Shown here one piece after another: positions 40,346-49,223 of a DNA stretch of 64,000 nt (its first letter is position 1; every line of letters begins with the position of its first letter). The notes beneath the pieces are model-generated. The model was not told the DNA's origin and ran no database searches. It saw nothing but the letters and a program-made list of their open reading frames with translations. A program made the translations under genes and the position numbers. This DNA is from Intestinimonas massiliensis (ex Afouda et al. 2020) (GTDB taxonomy: Bacteria; Bacillota; Clostridia; Oscillospirales; Oscillospiraceae): positions 1,005,973 through 1,069,972 of the forward strand of contig NZ_LR131147.1 of assembly GCF_900626285.1 (NCBI RefSeq). The letters are read 5' to 3'.

Positions 40346-42004
40346 TTATCTGTTGGCCGCTTCGGCATCGATGCCCGCCCGCTCCTGGGCAATGTTCAGG
40401 GCATGGTCGCCGATACGCTCAAAATCGGTGAGCAGCTCGGAGAAGATGATGCAGGCCTCGTCGGAGCATATACCCTTCCGCATCCGCTCCATCTGGTGCT
40501 TCCGGTAACTCTCCGTCATGTCGTCCATCCGCTGCTCCAGCGCGGAGACCTTGGTCAGCCATTCCGTAGGCTGGATGTTCTCCTGCTCCAGCAGGTCCAT
40601 GGCGTCCAGGCAGACACCCTCCATGGTCTTGAGCTCCTTCTGGGCCTCCTCGGAGAAGTGAATGTTCTTTTCATGCATCATCTGGGTATACTCGCAGATG
40701 TTCATGGCGTGGTCGCCGATGCGCTCGATGTTGCCGGTGATCTTGAAGTAGGCGCTGACCGCGGTGGAATCCTTCTCATTGGTCTCAAACACGATTACCT
40801 TGGAAATGTATTGAGAGATCTCTTTATTCAGATAATCAATATATTCCTCCGTGGCGGAAGCCGCCTCCAGATGCTTGGGGTCCCGGTCCAGCACCGCCTG
40901 GAAGCCCAGGGCGATGTTGTCCTTGGCCATGGACAGCATCCGGTTCAGTTCCTGCCGCAGCTGGGTGATATACATGGCGGAGAAACCGATGGGGTGCTCC
41001 TGCTTGGTGTGGATGGGGCCGGGCACCAGGTAGGCCAGGTGCATCCCCTCTTCCCCGCTCTCGCTACGGTCGGGCAGGATCTTCATGGCGATCTTCACCA
41101 GATAGTTGCCCAGAGGCAGCAGCAGCAGGGTGGTCACCACATTGAACAGGGTGTGCATATTGGCGATCTGAGCCGCCGGATTGTCGGGGGTCAAACCCTG
41201 CATCCACTGGGTCAGAGGCGTCAGAATGCAGATCGTGGTAAAGAGCGCCGTACCGATCAGGTTGAACATCAGGTGGATCACGGTGGTGCGCTTGGCGTTG
41301 CGGCTGGTGCCCACCGAGGCCAGCACCGCGGTGATGCAGGTGCCGATGTTCTGTCCGAACAGGACGAACACCGCATTGTCCAGGCCGATCACCCCGCTGA
41401 CCGCCAGGGCCTGCAGGATACCCACCGAGGCGGAGGAGGACTGGATCAGGGCGGTAAAGACGGCGCCGGCCAGGATGCCCACCAGGGGGTTGGAGAAGGT
41501 GCTGACCAGATTGACAAAGGCGGGCCACTCCCGCAGGGGGGACATGGAGGAGCTCATCATCTCCATACCGATAAACAGCACGCCCAGGCCGGCCAGGATG
41601 TTGCCGTAGTGGTGGATCTGGGGCTTTTTCAAAAAGACCACCATGGCCACGCCCACGAAGGCGAACAGCGGCGCCAGCGCCCCCACGTCCAGGGCAATCA
41701 GCTGGCCGGTGATGGTGGTACCGATGTTGGCGCCCATGATGATCCACACCGCCTGGCGCAGGGTCATCATGCCGGAATTAACGAAGCCCACCACCATGAC
41801 GGTAGTGGCGGAGGAGGACTGGATGACGGCGGTGATGCCGGCGCCCACCAGCACACCTAAAAACCGGTTGGAGGTAAGCCGCTCCAGAATACTCTTCATC
41901 CGGTTGCCGGCCGCGGCCTCCAGGCCGGAGCTCATCATCTGCATACCATAGAGAAACAGTGCCAGGCCGCCCAGCAGCCCCAAGACAATGCTCGAAATTT
42001 CCAC
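40346..42004 (-). CDS. Na/phosphate cotransporter with PhoU-like domain
   Basis: The 552-residue protein has the duplicated Na/Pi-cotransporter core in residues 1-310, with the two diagnostic Q-S-S-S-A motifs (I-Q-S-S-S-A-T-T near 62 and I-Q-S-S-S-A-S-V near 188) and about eight membrane segments. Residues about 345-550 are a cytoplasmic PhoU-like helical domain (E-R-I-G-D-H-A-M-N and E-R-I-G-D-H-A-L-N). It likely imports or exports phosphate with sodium under control of the PhoU part. Length and motifs are normal. The transcript is single-gene. Confidence 0.94.
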   Translation of the reverse strand: MEISSIVLGLLGGLALFLYGMQMMSSGLEAAAGNRMKSILERLTSNRFLGVLVGAGITAVIQSSSATTVMVVGFVNSGMMTLRQAVWIIMGANIGTTITGQLIALDVGALAPLFAFVGVAMVVFLKKPQIHHYGNILAGLGVLFIGMEMMSSSMSPLREWPAFVNLVSTFSNPLVGILAGAVFTALIQSSSASVGILQALAVSGVIGLDNAVFVLFGQNIGTCITAVLASVGTSRNAKRTTVIHLMFNLIGTALFTTICILTPLTQWMQGLTPDNPAAQIANMHTLFNVVTTLLLLPLGNYLVKIAMKILPDRSESGEEGMHLAYLVPGPIHTKQEHPIGFSAMYITQLRQELNRMLSMAKDNIALGFQAVLDRDPKHLEAASATEEYIDYLNKEISQYISKVIVFETNEKDSTAVSAYFKITGNIERIGDHAMNICEYTQMMHEKNIHFSEEAQKELKTMEGVCLDAMDLLEQENIQPTEWLTKVSALEQRMDDMTESYRKHQMERMRKGICSDEACIIFSELLTDFERIGDHALNIAQERAGIDAEAANR

Positions 42005-42259
42005 TTTTTTCCCCTCGTTTTACACTCTTTTTTCTATCTCTTTACATTTTCCAGCAGTAGTATACCCAATGTAAAGTACTCCGTCAATGGCTTTTACGAT
42101 AACTTTACAAAACACCGGCCCTCTCATTTTATCCAGCTATTTTCTTTTTAGGGGGAATTTTCTCAGCCAGCGGCTTTTTTCCGTTCTCACGTTGCCTTTT
42201 CCAAACTTTTAGGCTATACTACCCTATACCCAACAATAAAACGAAAAAGGAGCGCACGT
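42005..42259 (+). promoter_or_regulatory. Intergenic region with promoter for the 586-residue membrane protein
   Basis: No gene is visible in these 255 bases between two divergent genes. TTGCCT (42192-42197) and TATACT (42215-42220), 17 bases apart, make a good plus-strand promoter; GGAGCG precedes the ATG at 42260. The rest is AT-rich and would hold the promoter of the Na/Pi gene. Confidence 0.55.
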
Positions 42260-44020
42260 ATGGAATATTCGTCCGCAAAACGCCCCAGAGTTCCAAAGAG
42301 CAAGGCCGGCAAGCTGCTGCTCAATCTGGTGGTCACCGCCGTCATCGGGTTTCTGTACTTCTATATCGCCCTGCCCCCTATCAACCTGCAATCCGGGGAC
42401 TTTTACACCTTCGTGGGCATCCTGTGCGTGGTGTACGTGCTGTGCGCCCTGGTCACCTCCGGCATGCAGACCGTCACCTCCGGCGGCGGGCCCAGAGAGT
42501 TCCTGCTTTTCATCAAGAAGCAGTGCCTGCCGGCAGGCATCCTGTTCCTGGCCCTCATTCTGGTGGCGGTGGTGGGCTCCGTCATCTCCCTGCCCATCTT
42601 CCGGGCGGCAGACTACCGGGACCTGCTGACGGTGGAGGACGGCCAGTTCGCCCAGGACATCAGCCAGATCTCCTTCAATGAGATCCCCACCCTGGACAAG
42701 GACTCGGCCAACTACCTGGGGGACCGGCAGATGGGCACCCTCAGCGACATGGTCAGCCAGTTTGAGTACTCCAACGACTCCACCCAGATCAACTATCAGG
42801 GCCGGCCCGTCCGGGTGGCCCCCATCGACTACGCCGACATCATCAAGTGGTTCACCAACCGGGGCAACGGCCTGCCCGCCTACGTCATCGTGGACATGGT
42901 CACCCAGGAGGCCCAGGTGGTGCGCCTCACCGAGGGGATGAAGTACTCCTTCTCCGAGCCCCTCAACCGCAACATCGAGCGTCACCTCCGCTTCCAGTAT
43001 CCCACCTATATCTTCGGCACCCCCCAGTTTGAGATTGACGAGGAGGGCCACCCCTGGTGGATCGCCCCCCGCATCGTCAAGACCATCGGCCTGTTCGGCG
43101 GCCAGGACATCCATGGCGCCGTGCTGGTGGACGCCATCACCGGCGAGAGCACCTACTATGAGCTGACCGATATCCCCACCTGGGTGGACAACGTGTTCAC
43201 CCCTGAGCTCATCATGGAGCAGTACGACTACCACGGCACCCTGATCAACGGCTTCATCAACTCCATCTTCGGCCAGCGGGACGTGACGGTGACCACCGCC
43301 GACTCCAACTATATCGCCCTGAACGACGACGTGTATATGTATACCGGCGTCACCTCCGCCAACGCCGACCAGTCCAACCTGGGCTTCCTGCTGTCCAACC
43401 AGCGCACCAAGGAGACCAAGTTCTACTCCGCCCCCGGCGCCACCGAGGCCGCCGCCATGTCCTCCGCCCAGAGCGTGGTCCAGGATCTGGGCTATATCGC
43501 CACCTTCCCCCTGCTGCTCAACATCAACAGCCAGCCCACCTATTTCATTCCCCTGAAGGGCAAGGACAATCTGGTGAAGATGTACGCAATGGTCAATGTG
43601 GCCCAGTACCAGATAGCCGCCACCGGCACCACCGTCTCCCAGTGCGAGCAGGAGTATATCCGTATGCTGCAGGAGGGGGGCATCACCCAGGCGGAAGAAG
43701 TGCCCCAGACCGTGGCCAGCGGCGTCATTGACGACATCCGCTCCGCCGTCATGGACGGCAACTCCTTCTACTTCATCCGGCTGGAGGGGACGGACACCTA
43801 TTACAGCCTGTCCGCCGCCCAGAACCCCATCGCCGTCATCCTCAATGTGGGAGACACCGTCACCATCCAGCACGCCGCCCCGGTGGAGGGGGGCGACAAC
43901 TCCATTCTGGAGGGCTCCTCCGTCACCCTGGACACCCCCGCACCGGAGTCCACGCCGGAGCCCCAGTCCTCCCCCCAGGTCACCCTGCCGGTGATCCAGG
44001 AACCGATCCTCTCCGAATAG
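42260..44020 (+). CDS. Membrane-anchored protein of unknown function
   Basis: The 586-residue protein starts with a basic head and three membrane helices at about 18-40, 48-67 and 90-112. The remaining 470 residues have no membrane segment and contain blocks such as P-W-W-I-A-P-R-I-V-K-T-I-G-L-F-G-G, followed by a proline- and serine-rich tail. I do not recognise the family with certainty; it resembles large uncharacterised membrane proteins of Oscillospiraceae. A regular beta-rich ectodomain linked to a membrane bundle would suit a cell-envelope or sensing role. It is monocistronic, between a promoter and a strong terminator. Confidence 0.7.
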   Translation: MEYSSAKRPRVPKSKAGKLLLNLVVTAVIGFLYFYIALPPINLQSGDFYTFVGILCVVYVLCALVTSGMQTVTSGGGPREFLLFIKKQCLPAGILFLALILVAVVGSVISLPIFRAADYRDLLTVEDGQFAQDISQISFNEIPTLDKDSANYLGDRQMGTLSDMVSQFEYSNDSTQINYQGRPVRVAPIDYADIIKWFTNRGNGLPAYVIVDMVTQEAQVVRLTEGMKYSFSEPLNRNIERHLRFQYPTYIFGTPQFEIDEEGHPWWIAPRIVKTIGLFGGQDIHGAVLVDAITGESTYYELTDIPTWVDNVFTPELIMEQYDYHGTLINGFINSIFGQRDVTVTTADSNYIALNDDVYMYTGVTSANADQSNLGFLLSNQRTKETKFYSAPGATEAAAMSSAQSVVQDLGYIATFPLLLNINSQPTYFIPLKGKDNLVKMYAMVNVAQYQIAATGTTVSQCEQEYIRMLQEGGITQAEEVPQTVASGVIDDIRSAVMDGNSFYFIRLEGTDTYYSLSAAQNPIAVILNVGDTVTIQHAAPVEGGDNSILEGSSVTLDTPAPESTPEPQSSPQVTLPVIQEPILSE

Positions 44021-44024
44021 GTCA

Positions 44025-44060
44025 ACGGCCCTGCCGCAGAAAGCGGCAGGGCCGTTTTTT
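44025..44060. terminator. Bidirectional terminator
   Basis: ACGGCCCTGCCGC and GCGGCAGGGCCGT with a five-base loop, then TTTTTT, between convergent genes. Confidence 0.93.
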
Positions 44061-45429
44061 ATTTTCTCCTGCCCGGCAGCAGGGCCAGGGCCTGGGGAGA
44101 GAGCAGCAGCAGGGCGCACAGGTTGGGCAGGGCCATCAGGCCGTTGAACAGGTCGGTGAGCTGCCACACCACCGTTACGTCGGCGGTGCTGCTCCACACC
44201 ACCGCCCCCAGGAAAGCCAGGCGGTATCCCCCCCGCCAGCGGTCGGTGCCGGTGAGGGCGGACAGGCTCCGCTCCCCGTAATAGCTGCACCCCAGCAGGG
44301 AGGTAAAGGCAAACAGCAGCAGGCACACCGCCACAAAGGCCTCCCCAAAGGGCCCCAGGACGGTGGAAAAAGCGGCGGCGGACAGCGGGGCCCCCAGCAT
44401 ACTGTCGGTGACAGTTCCGGCGCGGAGGGCGGCCAGAGCCGCCTCCTCCTGATACACGCCGGAGGTGAGGATCACCAGGGCGGTGACGGTACACACCACC
44501 AGGGTGGCGAAGAACACCTCAAACATCCCCCACAGTCCCTCGTCGGCTGGGTTTTCCACATCAGAGGCGGCGTGGGCCATGGCGGAGGTGCCCATGCCCG
44601 CCTCGTTGGTGAATACCCCCCGGGCCACCCCGTAGCGCATGGCGGCAGCGATCCCGTAGCCCGCCCCGCCCCCCAGGGCGGCCCTGGGGCAGAGAGCGCA
44701 GGTCACGATCCGTTCCAGCGCACCGGGCAGGGCCGCCCGGTGGCAAAAGAGCACCACCGCGCCGCCCCCCAGAAACAGCAGGGCCATACAGGGCACCAGC
44801 TTCTCGCTGACCTTGCCGATGCGGCCGATGCCCCCCAGAATCACCGCCCCGGTGAGCAGGGCGGTGACTACCCCCACCGCCAGCCGGTCCCAGCCGAAGG
44901 CGGCCTCCAGGGAGGCGGCGATGGAGTTGGACTGGACCAGGTTGCCTCCCGCCAGGGAAGCGGCGGCGCAGCTCAGGGAGAACCAGGCCGCCAGGAAGGG
45001 GCTGCCCAGGCCGTGGGCGATGTAGCACATGGGTCCCCCCTGCCACAGGCCATCCCTCCCCCGCTCCCGCCAGCGCACCGCCAGGGTCTTTTCCACAAAG
45101 CTGGTCATCATGCCCAGAAAGGCGGACACCCACATCCAGAACACCGCCCCCGGTCCGCCGAAGAAGATGGCGGTGGCCACCCCGGCGATAGAGCCGGTGC
45201 CGATGGTGGAGGCCAGGGCGGTGGACATGGCCTGGAGCCGGGTCAGTCCCCGGCCCGTGCCCTTCCCCCCTCTCCGCAGCAGCCCGCCCAGGGTGCCCCC
45301 CAGCCAATACTTCACACCGAAAATCTGAAAGAATCCAGTTCTGACTGAAAAATACAGGCCGCTGAGCAGAAACAGGCCCAGCAGCCAGGGGTTCCAGATA
45401 TGATCACCCAGCCGTTCCAGCATGACCAC
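44059..45429 (-). CDS. Alanine/glycine:cation symporter (AGCS family)
   Basis: The 456-residue protein has about ten membrane segments and AGCS signatures: T-G-S-I-A-G-V-A-T-A near residue 77, G-P-G-A-V-F-W-M-W near 92, and F-T-N-E-A-G-M-G-T near 275, the residues lining the Na and amino-acid sites. It should take up alanine or glycine with sodium. The start is GTG at 45429 or ATG at 45423. Both lie in a long hairpin (45421-45478) that also covers part of the ribosome site. Confidence 0.93.
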   Translation of the reverse strand: MVMLERLGDHIWNPWLLGLFLLSGLYFSVRTGFFQIFGVKYWLGGTLGGLLRRGGKGTGRGLTRLQAMSTALASTIGTGSIAGVATAIFFGGPGAVFWMWVSAFLGMMTSFVEKTLAVRWRERGRDGLWQGGPMCYIAHGLGSPFLAAWFSLSCAAASLAGGNLVQSNSIAASLEAAFGWDRLAVGVVTALLTGAVILGGIGRIGKVSEKLVPCMALLFLGGGAVVLFCHRAALPGALERIVTCALCPRAALGGGAGYGIAAAMRYGVARGVFTNEAGMGTSAMAHAASDVENPADEGLWGMFEVFFATLVVCTVTALVILTSGVYQEEAALAALRAGTVTDSMLGAPLSAAAFSTVLGPFGEAFVAVCLLLFAFTSLLGCSYYGERSLSALTGTDRWRGGYRLAFLGAVVWSSTADVTVVWQLTDLFNGLMALPNLCALLLLSPQALALLPGRRK

Positions 45430-45478
45430 GCCCCCACCTCCCCTCTTTCCAGAGGTATGCGGCGGGGGCGTGGGTCAT
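45421..45478 (-). promoter_or_regulatory. Leader hairpin over the AGCS start
   Basis: On the minus strand CATGACC-C-ACGCCCCC pairs with GGGGGCGTGGTCATG, leaving one bulged base, and inside it CCTCT can pair with AGAGG. The start codons of the symporter lie in the right arm and the GGGGAGG site in the inner loop. It also lies just after the histidine-kinase stop. It may be a translational switch or a terminator without a T-run. Confidence 0.5.
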
Positions 45479-45491
45479 GCCTGATACAATT

Positions 45492-46724
45492 TTATGTCAA
45501 CGGCAGGCGGGCGGTAAAGGTCACCCGGCCATCTTCCATGGCGGCGGTCAGCTTGCCTTTATGCCGCTGGACGATGGCCCGGGCGGTGGACAGGCCGATG
45601 CCGTATCCGCCCGTCTCCCGGGATCGGGATGGGTCCGCCCGGTAGAACCGGTCGAACAGCCGGGGCAGCTGGGCCGGGTCCAGCCCAGCGCAGGGATTGG
45701 AGAGGGTCAGCACCGCCCAGCGGCCCTGCTGGGTCAGGGTCAGGCGGATGGTACCGCCGGCGTCACAGTATTTCACCGCGTTGTCCAGCAGCAGCGTGTG
45801 CAGCCGCTTCAGATTCTCGGTAACCCCCCGTACCACCAGGCCGGGGGTGATGTCGCTCTCCAGGGTCTTGCCGAAGGACTGGGCCAGGGGACCGTAGTCC
45901 TCCACCTGGGCGGCGGCGATGCGGCTCAGCTCCACCGGCTCGGCCTCCGCCTCCGGCAGGGCCTCCTCGCTGCGGGCCAGCTCCACCAGGTGGCCGATGA
46001 GCCGGTCCAGCCGCCCCACCTGCACCTGGGTGCTCTTCAGCCAGCGGTTCTCCCCCACCGTGGCCTCCAGCAGGCCGGTATTGGCCGAGATGACGGCCAG
46101 GGGGGTCTTGAGCTCGTGAGAGGCGTCGGTAACAAACCGGCGCTGCTTCTCCAGATTCTCCGCAAAGGGCCGCACCACCCGCCGGGAGAGGAGAAAGAGC
46201 AGCAGGAACACGATGGCCACGCAGGCCAGGGAGGCCAGCAGGGTGAGCCGCAGCACGTTGCTGGCGGCCTGGAGCTGGAGGAAGCAGTCCAGCACCACGA
46301 TGGTCTGTCCGCCGCCGGCCTCGTCAAAAATGCCGAAGCGGTAGTACCCGCTGTAGCCGGAGGTGCGGCCGGAGTCCAGGATCTCCTCCACCTGCTCCAC
46401 CATCATTTTCCGGTCCAGGGCGGCGATGTGGTCGGTCTCCACCTCCGACACCTCCCGCTGGCCGGTGAGCCGCACCACAAAGTAGCGGGTTTCAAAAGGG
46501 GTCTCCATGGTGACCTGAAAGCCGGGAAAGGCCCTGGGGTCCGCCGCCTCCTCCGGCTCGGGGAATTTTCCCGCGTTCTGGTGGAGGACACCGATGACCT
46601 CATCCGCCCGGCTGGTGGTAATCATGTGGTAACCCAGGTTGATGACCAGGCAGAGGGCCGCCAGGGTGCCCGCCAGGGAGGCCAGGGCGATGAGGAGGAA
46701 CCGGCGGCGCAGACTGCGGATCAT
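45492..46724 (-). CDS. Sensor histidine kinase
   Basis: The 410-residue protein has two membrane helices (about 9-31 and 160-180) around an extracellular sensor of about 130 residues, then a dimerization helix with S-H-E-L-K-T-P-L (phospho-acceptor His near 209) and an ATPase domain with D-N-A-V-K-Y (N box) and G-Y-G-I-G-L-S-T (G2). It should phosphorylate the response regulator encoded upstream, whose stop overlaps its start (ATGA). The input signal is unknown. Confidence 0.94.
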   Translation of the reverse strand: MIRSLRRRFLLIALASLAGTLAALCLVINLGYHMITTSRADEVIGVLHQNAGKFPEPEEAADPRAFPGFQVTMETPFETRYFVVRLTGQREVSEVETDHIAALDRKMMVEQVEEILDSGRTSGYSGYYRFGIFDEAGGGQTIVVLDCFLQLQAASNVLRLTLLASLACVAIVFLLLFLLSRRVVRPFAENLEKQRRFVTDASHELKTPLAVISANTGLLEATVGENRWLKSTQVQVGRLDRLIGHLVELARSEEALPEAEAEPVELSRIAAAQVEDYGPLAQSFGKTLESDITPGLVVRGVTENLKRLHTLLLDNAVKYCDAGGTIRLTLTQQGRWAVLTLSNPCAGLDPAQLPRLFDRFYRADPSRSRETGGYGIGLSTARAIVQRHKGKLTAAMEDGRVTFTARLPLT

Positions 46725-47395
46725 GTCCCGGCCTCCAGCATATACCCTCGCCCCCGGCTGGCGGCGATGCGCACGCTGGTGTGCAGGCTCTCCAGCTTGC
46801 GGCGCAGATAGGAGATGTAGGACCAGACCACGCTTAATTCCGCCTCACTTTCATAGCCCCAGATCCGCTCCATCAGCTCCTCGGTGGACAGGAACCGGCC
46901 CTGCTGCCGCATGAGCAGCTCCAGCAGCTGGTACTCCCGGTTGCCCAGCCGCACCGAACCGCCGTTGGAGGACGCCTCAAAGGTGGTCCGGTCCAGGGTC
47001 AGGTCCCCCACCGTCAGCTGGTCCGGGGTGAACGAGCCGCTGCGCCGGGTCAGGGCCCGCACCCGGGCCACGAACTCTCCCATGGCGAAGGGCTTGGACA
47101 GGTAGTCGTCCGCCCCGGCGTTCAGGCCGCGGATGCGGTCGGTCACCTCCCCCTTGGCGGTGAGCAGCAGCACTGGGGTGGACACCCCCTTCTCCCGCAG
47201 CTGATGGAGCACCTCCAGCCCGTCCCGGCGGGGCATCATGATATCCAATACCAGGCAGTCGTAGTTCTCCGCCAGACCGTAGTCCAGGGCGTCCTGCCCG
47301 TTGTCCACCACATCCACGGAGTAATGCTCCCGCTTCAGCATGGCCTCCAGGGCCTGGGCCAGGTCCCGCTCGTCATCGGCCACCAAGATCCGCAT
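46721..47395 (-). CDS. OmpR/PhoB-family response regulator
   Basis: The 224-residue protein has a receiver (acidic pair D-D near 8-9, phospho-acceptor D in L-V-L-D-I-M-M-P near 50, K in L-S-K-P-F-A near 100) and an OmpR-type winged helix (G-N-R-E-Y-Q-L-L-E-L-L, W-S-Y-I-S-Y-L-R-R-K-L). The ATG at 47395 has AAGGAG ten bases upstream; a GTG two codons earlier is possible. Repeats before the ABC operon at 48204 are candidate binding sites, so that operon and the lipoprotein may be its regulon. Confidence 0.95.
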   Translation of the reverse strand: MRILVADDERDLAQALEAMLKREHYSVDVVDNGQDALDYGLAENYDCLVLDIMMPRRDGLEVLHQLREKGVSTPVLLLTAKGEVTDRIRGLNAGADDYLSKPFAMGEFVARVRALTRRSGSFTPDQLTVGDLTLDRTTFEASSNGGSVRLGNREYQLLELLMRQQGRFLSTEELMERIWGYESEAELSVVWSYISYLRRKLESLHTSVRIAASRGRGYMLEAGT

Positions 47396-47488
47396 ATGCA
47401 CCAGTCTCCTTTTGTTGTTGTCTGGCGCAAGTTTAGCGGGTGGTTATGCCCTGGGTATGGATGCTTTTTTAACAATTTGAAAATTTTC

Positions 47489-48025
47489 TCAGGCCTCCCC
47501 GCCCAGATCCAGAGCGCAGGTCAGGGTGCCGTCATCCATCTGGACAAAGCTGAGGGCGATCTCATCGGTGCCGGACAGCAGGGTTACCGCCGCGGTGCCG
47601 TCCTCCCCCTCCGTCACGTCGGTGACCGAACCCTCGCTGAATTCCAGGGCGACGGTGCTGGTCACTTCCCCGTCCAGATCCAGCACGGACACCTCCACGG
47701 TGCCCGTCCCGGGCAGGCTTGCCACCGTCAGGGTGCCGTCCTCCGCCGTCAGGTACTCCGCCTCGGTGTCCCCGGCGGTAAAGCGTATGGTGGTGTCGGC
47801 CAGGGCAGCCCCCGCCTCATCCTGGAAGGAGGCCGTCATGGTCAGGGTGGCCTCCGGCTCCGCGGTGTCCGCCGGGCTCTCGGTCACCTCCTCCTGCACC
47901 GGGGTGTTGGTGGGATCGGGGCTGGGACTTGCGGTCTCCTCCGGCTCCTGCTCCGACGAGCAGGCTGCCATGGTCAGCAGAAGAGCCATGCCCAGGCCCA
48001 GGGTGATCCATTTATTGCATTTCAT
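47489..48025 (-). CDS. Lipoprotein with Ig-like beta domain
   Basis: The 178-residue product has a lipoprotein signal ending M-A-A-C near residue 22, a linker rich in P, T, S and E, and a beta-rich domain with repeated threonine and glycine (E-D-G-T-L-T-V-A-S-L-P-G-T-G-T-V-E-V) like carboxypeptidase-regulatory or Big-type modules. It should sit on the outer face of the membrane. GGAGGTAATCTCT precedes the ATG. It lies downstream of the ABC promoter region on the other strand and upstream of the two-component genes, and may modulate their sensing. Confidence 0.75.
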   Translation of the reverse strand: MKCNKWITLGLGMALLLTMAACSSEQEPEETASPSPDPTNTPVQEEVTESPADTAEPEATLTMTASFQDEAGAALADTTIRFTAGDTEAEYLTAEDGTLTVASLPGTGTVEVSVLDLDGEVTSTVALEFSEGSVTDVTEGEDGTAAVTLLSGTDEIALSFVQMDDGTLTCALDLGGEA

Positions 48026-48098
48026 AGAGATTACCTCCAAAACGTAAGTTCGGGGCCTCGCCCCTTGGGGCTATCATACGCTCCCAACTCAAAAGCAG

Positions 48099-48144
48099 CT
48101 TTAAGCCGTCCTTTTAAGTTGCTTTAAAGTCCCGCACCTATAAT
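48099..48144 (+). promoter_or_regulatory. Promoter with TTTAA repeats before the ABC operon
   Basis: A perfect TATAAT lies at 48139-48144. In place of a good -35 box there are three TTTAA units at about 48100-48104, 48113-48117 and 48123-48127, overlapping the -35 position. Direct repeats there are typical of activation by OmpR-type regulators, and such a regulator is encoded next to it. Start of the operon is TTG at 48204 after GGAGGG. Confidence 0.45.
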
Positions 48145-48203
48145 GTGGGTAATGCCCGTCCGGCCACCGGCCCGGCGGACACGGAAGTAAGGAGGGATCT
48201 GAT

Positions 48204-49223
48204 TTGATTGAGATCGACCATCTCACCAAACGCTACGGCAGCCACACCGCAGTGTCAGACCTGTGTCTGACAGTGGAGCCGGGGCAGATCTACGGATTCC
48301 TGGGGCCAAACGGCGCCGGGAAGTCCACCACCATGAATATCATGACCGGCTGCCTGGCCGCCACCGAGGGCACTGTGCGTATCGGCGGCCACGATATTTT
48401 TGAGGAACCGGCCCAGGCCAAGGCCCTCATCGGCTACCTGCCGGAGCAGCCGCCCCTCTACCTGGACATGACCCCCCTGGAATATCTGGCCTTCGTGGCC
48501 CAGGCCAAGGGGGTGAGCCGGGAGGATCGGAAGCGGCAGCTGCATCGGGCCATGGAGGTCACCCAGATCGAGGGGGTGCAGAACCGGCTCATCAAGAACC
48601 TGTCCAAGGGCTACAAACAGCGGGTGGGCATTGCCCAGGCCCTGCTGGGAGACCCCAAGGTGGTGATCCTGGACGAGCCCACCGTAGGCCTGGACCCCAT
48701 CCAGATCATCGAGATCCGGGACCTGATCCGGGAGCTGGGCAAGGAGCACACTGTCATTCTCAGCAGCCACATTCTGTCTGAGGTGCGGGCGGTGTGCCAG
48801 CAGATCATGATCATCTCCCGGGGCAAGCTGGTGGCCAGCGACACCCCGGACAATCTGGAAAAGCTGTTCGCCGGTACCGCCACCCTGGAACTCACCGTCA
48901 AGGGCAGCGAAGCTCAGGCCAGGGCGGTCCTGGGGGCCCTGCCCGGGGTGAGTTCCCTCACCTGCCGCCCGGGGGAGGAGGAGGGCCGCACGGCGGTCTC
49001 CCTGGAGACCGACCCGCCGGCGGATCTCAGCGAGGCCGCCTTCCGGGCCTGCGCGGCGGCTGATCTGCCCATCCTGCGGATGGATATGCGCCGGGCCAGC
49101 CTGGAGGACGTGTTCCTGGAGCTCACCGCCGCCGACCAGCCGGCGGCTCCCGCCCCTGAGGCGAAGGGGCCTGAGGACGGGCCTTCCGGCCAGCCCGAGG
49201 ACGAGGAGGATGAGGAATCTTGA
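48204..49223 (+). CDS. ABC transporter ATP-binding protein (GldA-like)
   Basis: The 339-residue ATPase has Walker A G-P-N-G-A-G-K-S-T near residue 37, signature L-S-K-G-Y near 135 (degenerate from L-S-G-G), Walker B V-I-L-D-E-P near 155 and the switch H in S-S-H-I-L-S. The C-terminal 110 residues are a separate domain ending in an acidic, proline-rich tail. It is the first gene of a four-gene exporter operon (ATPase, permease, GldG-like, DUF4340). A TTG start is used after GGAGGG. The family resembles gliding-motility ABC genes but in Clostridia it is of unknown substrate. Confidence 0.93.
   Translation: MIEIDHLTKRYGSHTAVSDLCLTVEPGQIYGFLGPNGAGKSTTMNIMTGCLAATEGTVRIGGHDIFEEPAQAKALIGYLPEQPPLYLDMTPLEYLAFVAQAKGVSREDRKRQLHRAMEVTQIEGVQNRLIKNLSKGYKQRVGIAQALLGDPKVVILDEPTVGLDPIQIIEIRDLIRELGKEHTVILSSHILSEVRAVCQQIMIISRGKLVASDTPDNLEKLFAGTATLELTVKGSEAQARAVLGALPGVSSLTCRPGEEEGRTAVSLETDPPADLSEAAFRACAAADLPILRMDMRRASLEDVFLELTAADQPAAPAPEAKGPEDGPSGQPEDEEDEES

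Noticed and set aside
42224..44494. Long minus-strand frame of 756 codons
   Set aside because: It is antisense to the 586-residue membrane protein and the end of the transporter, is full of G and V/H-rich low-complexity sequence and has no domain. It reflects the high GC content of the real gene.
45430..45491. Glycine riboswitch before the AGCS transporter
   Set aside because: The leader is only about 60 bases and shows one simple hairpin, not the tandem aptamer with its conserved loops.
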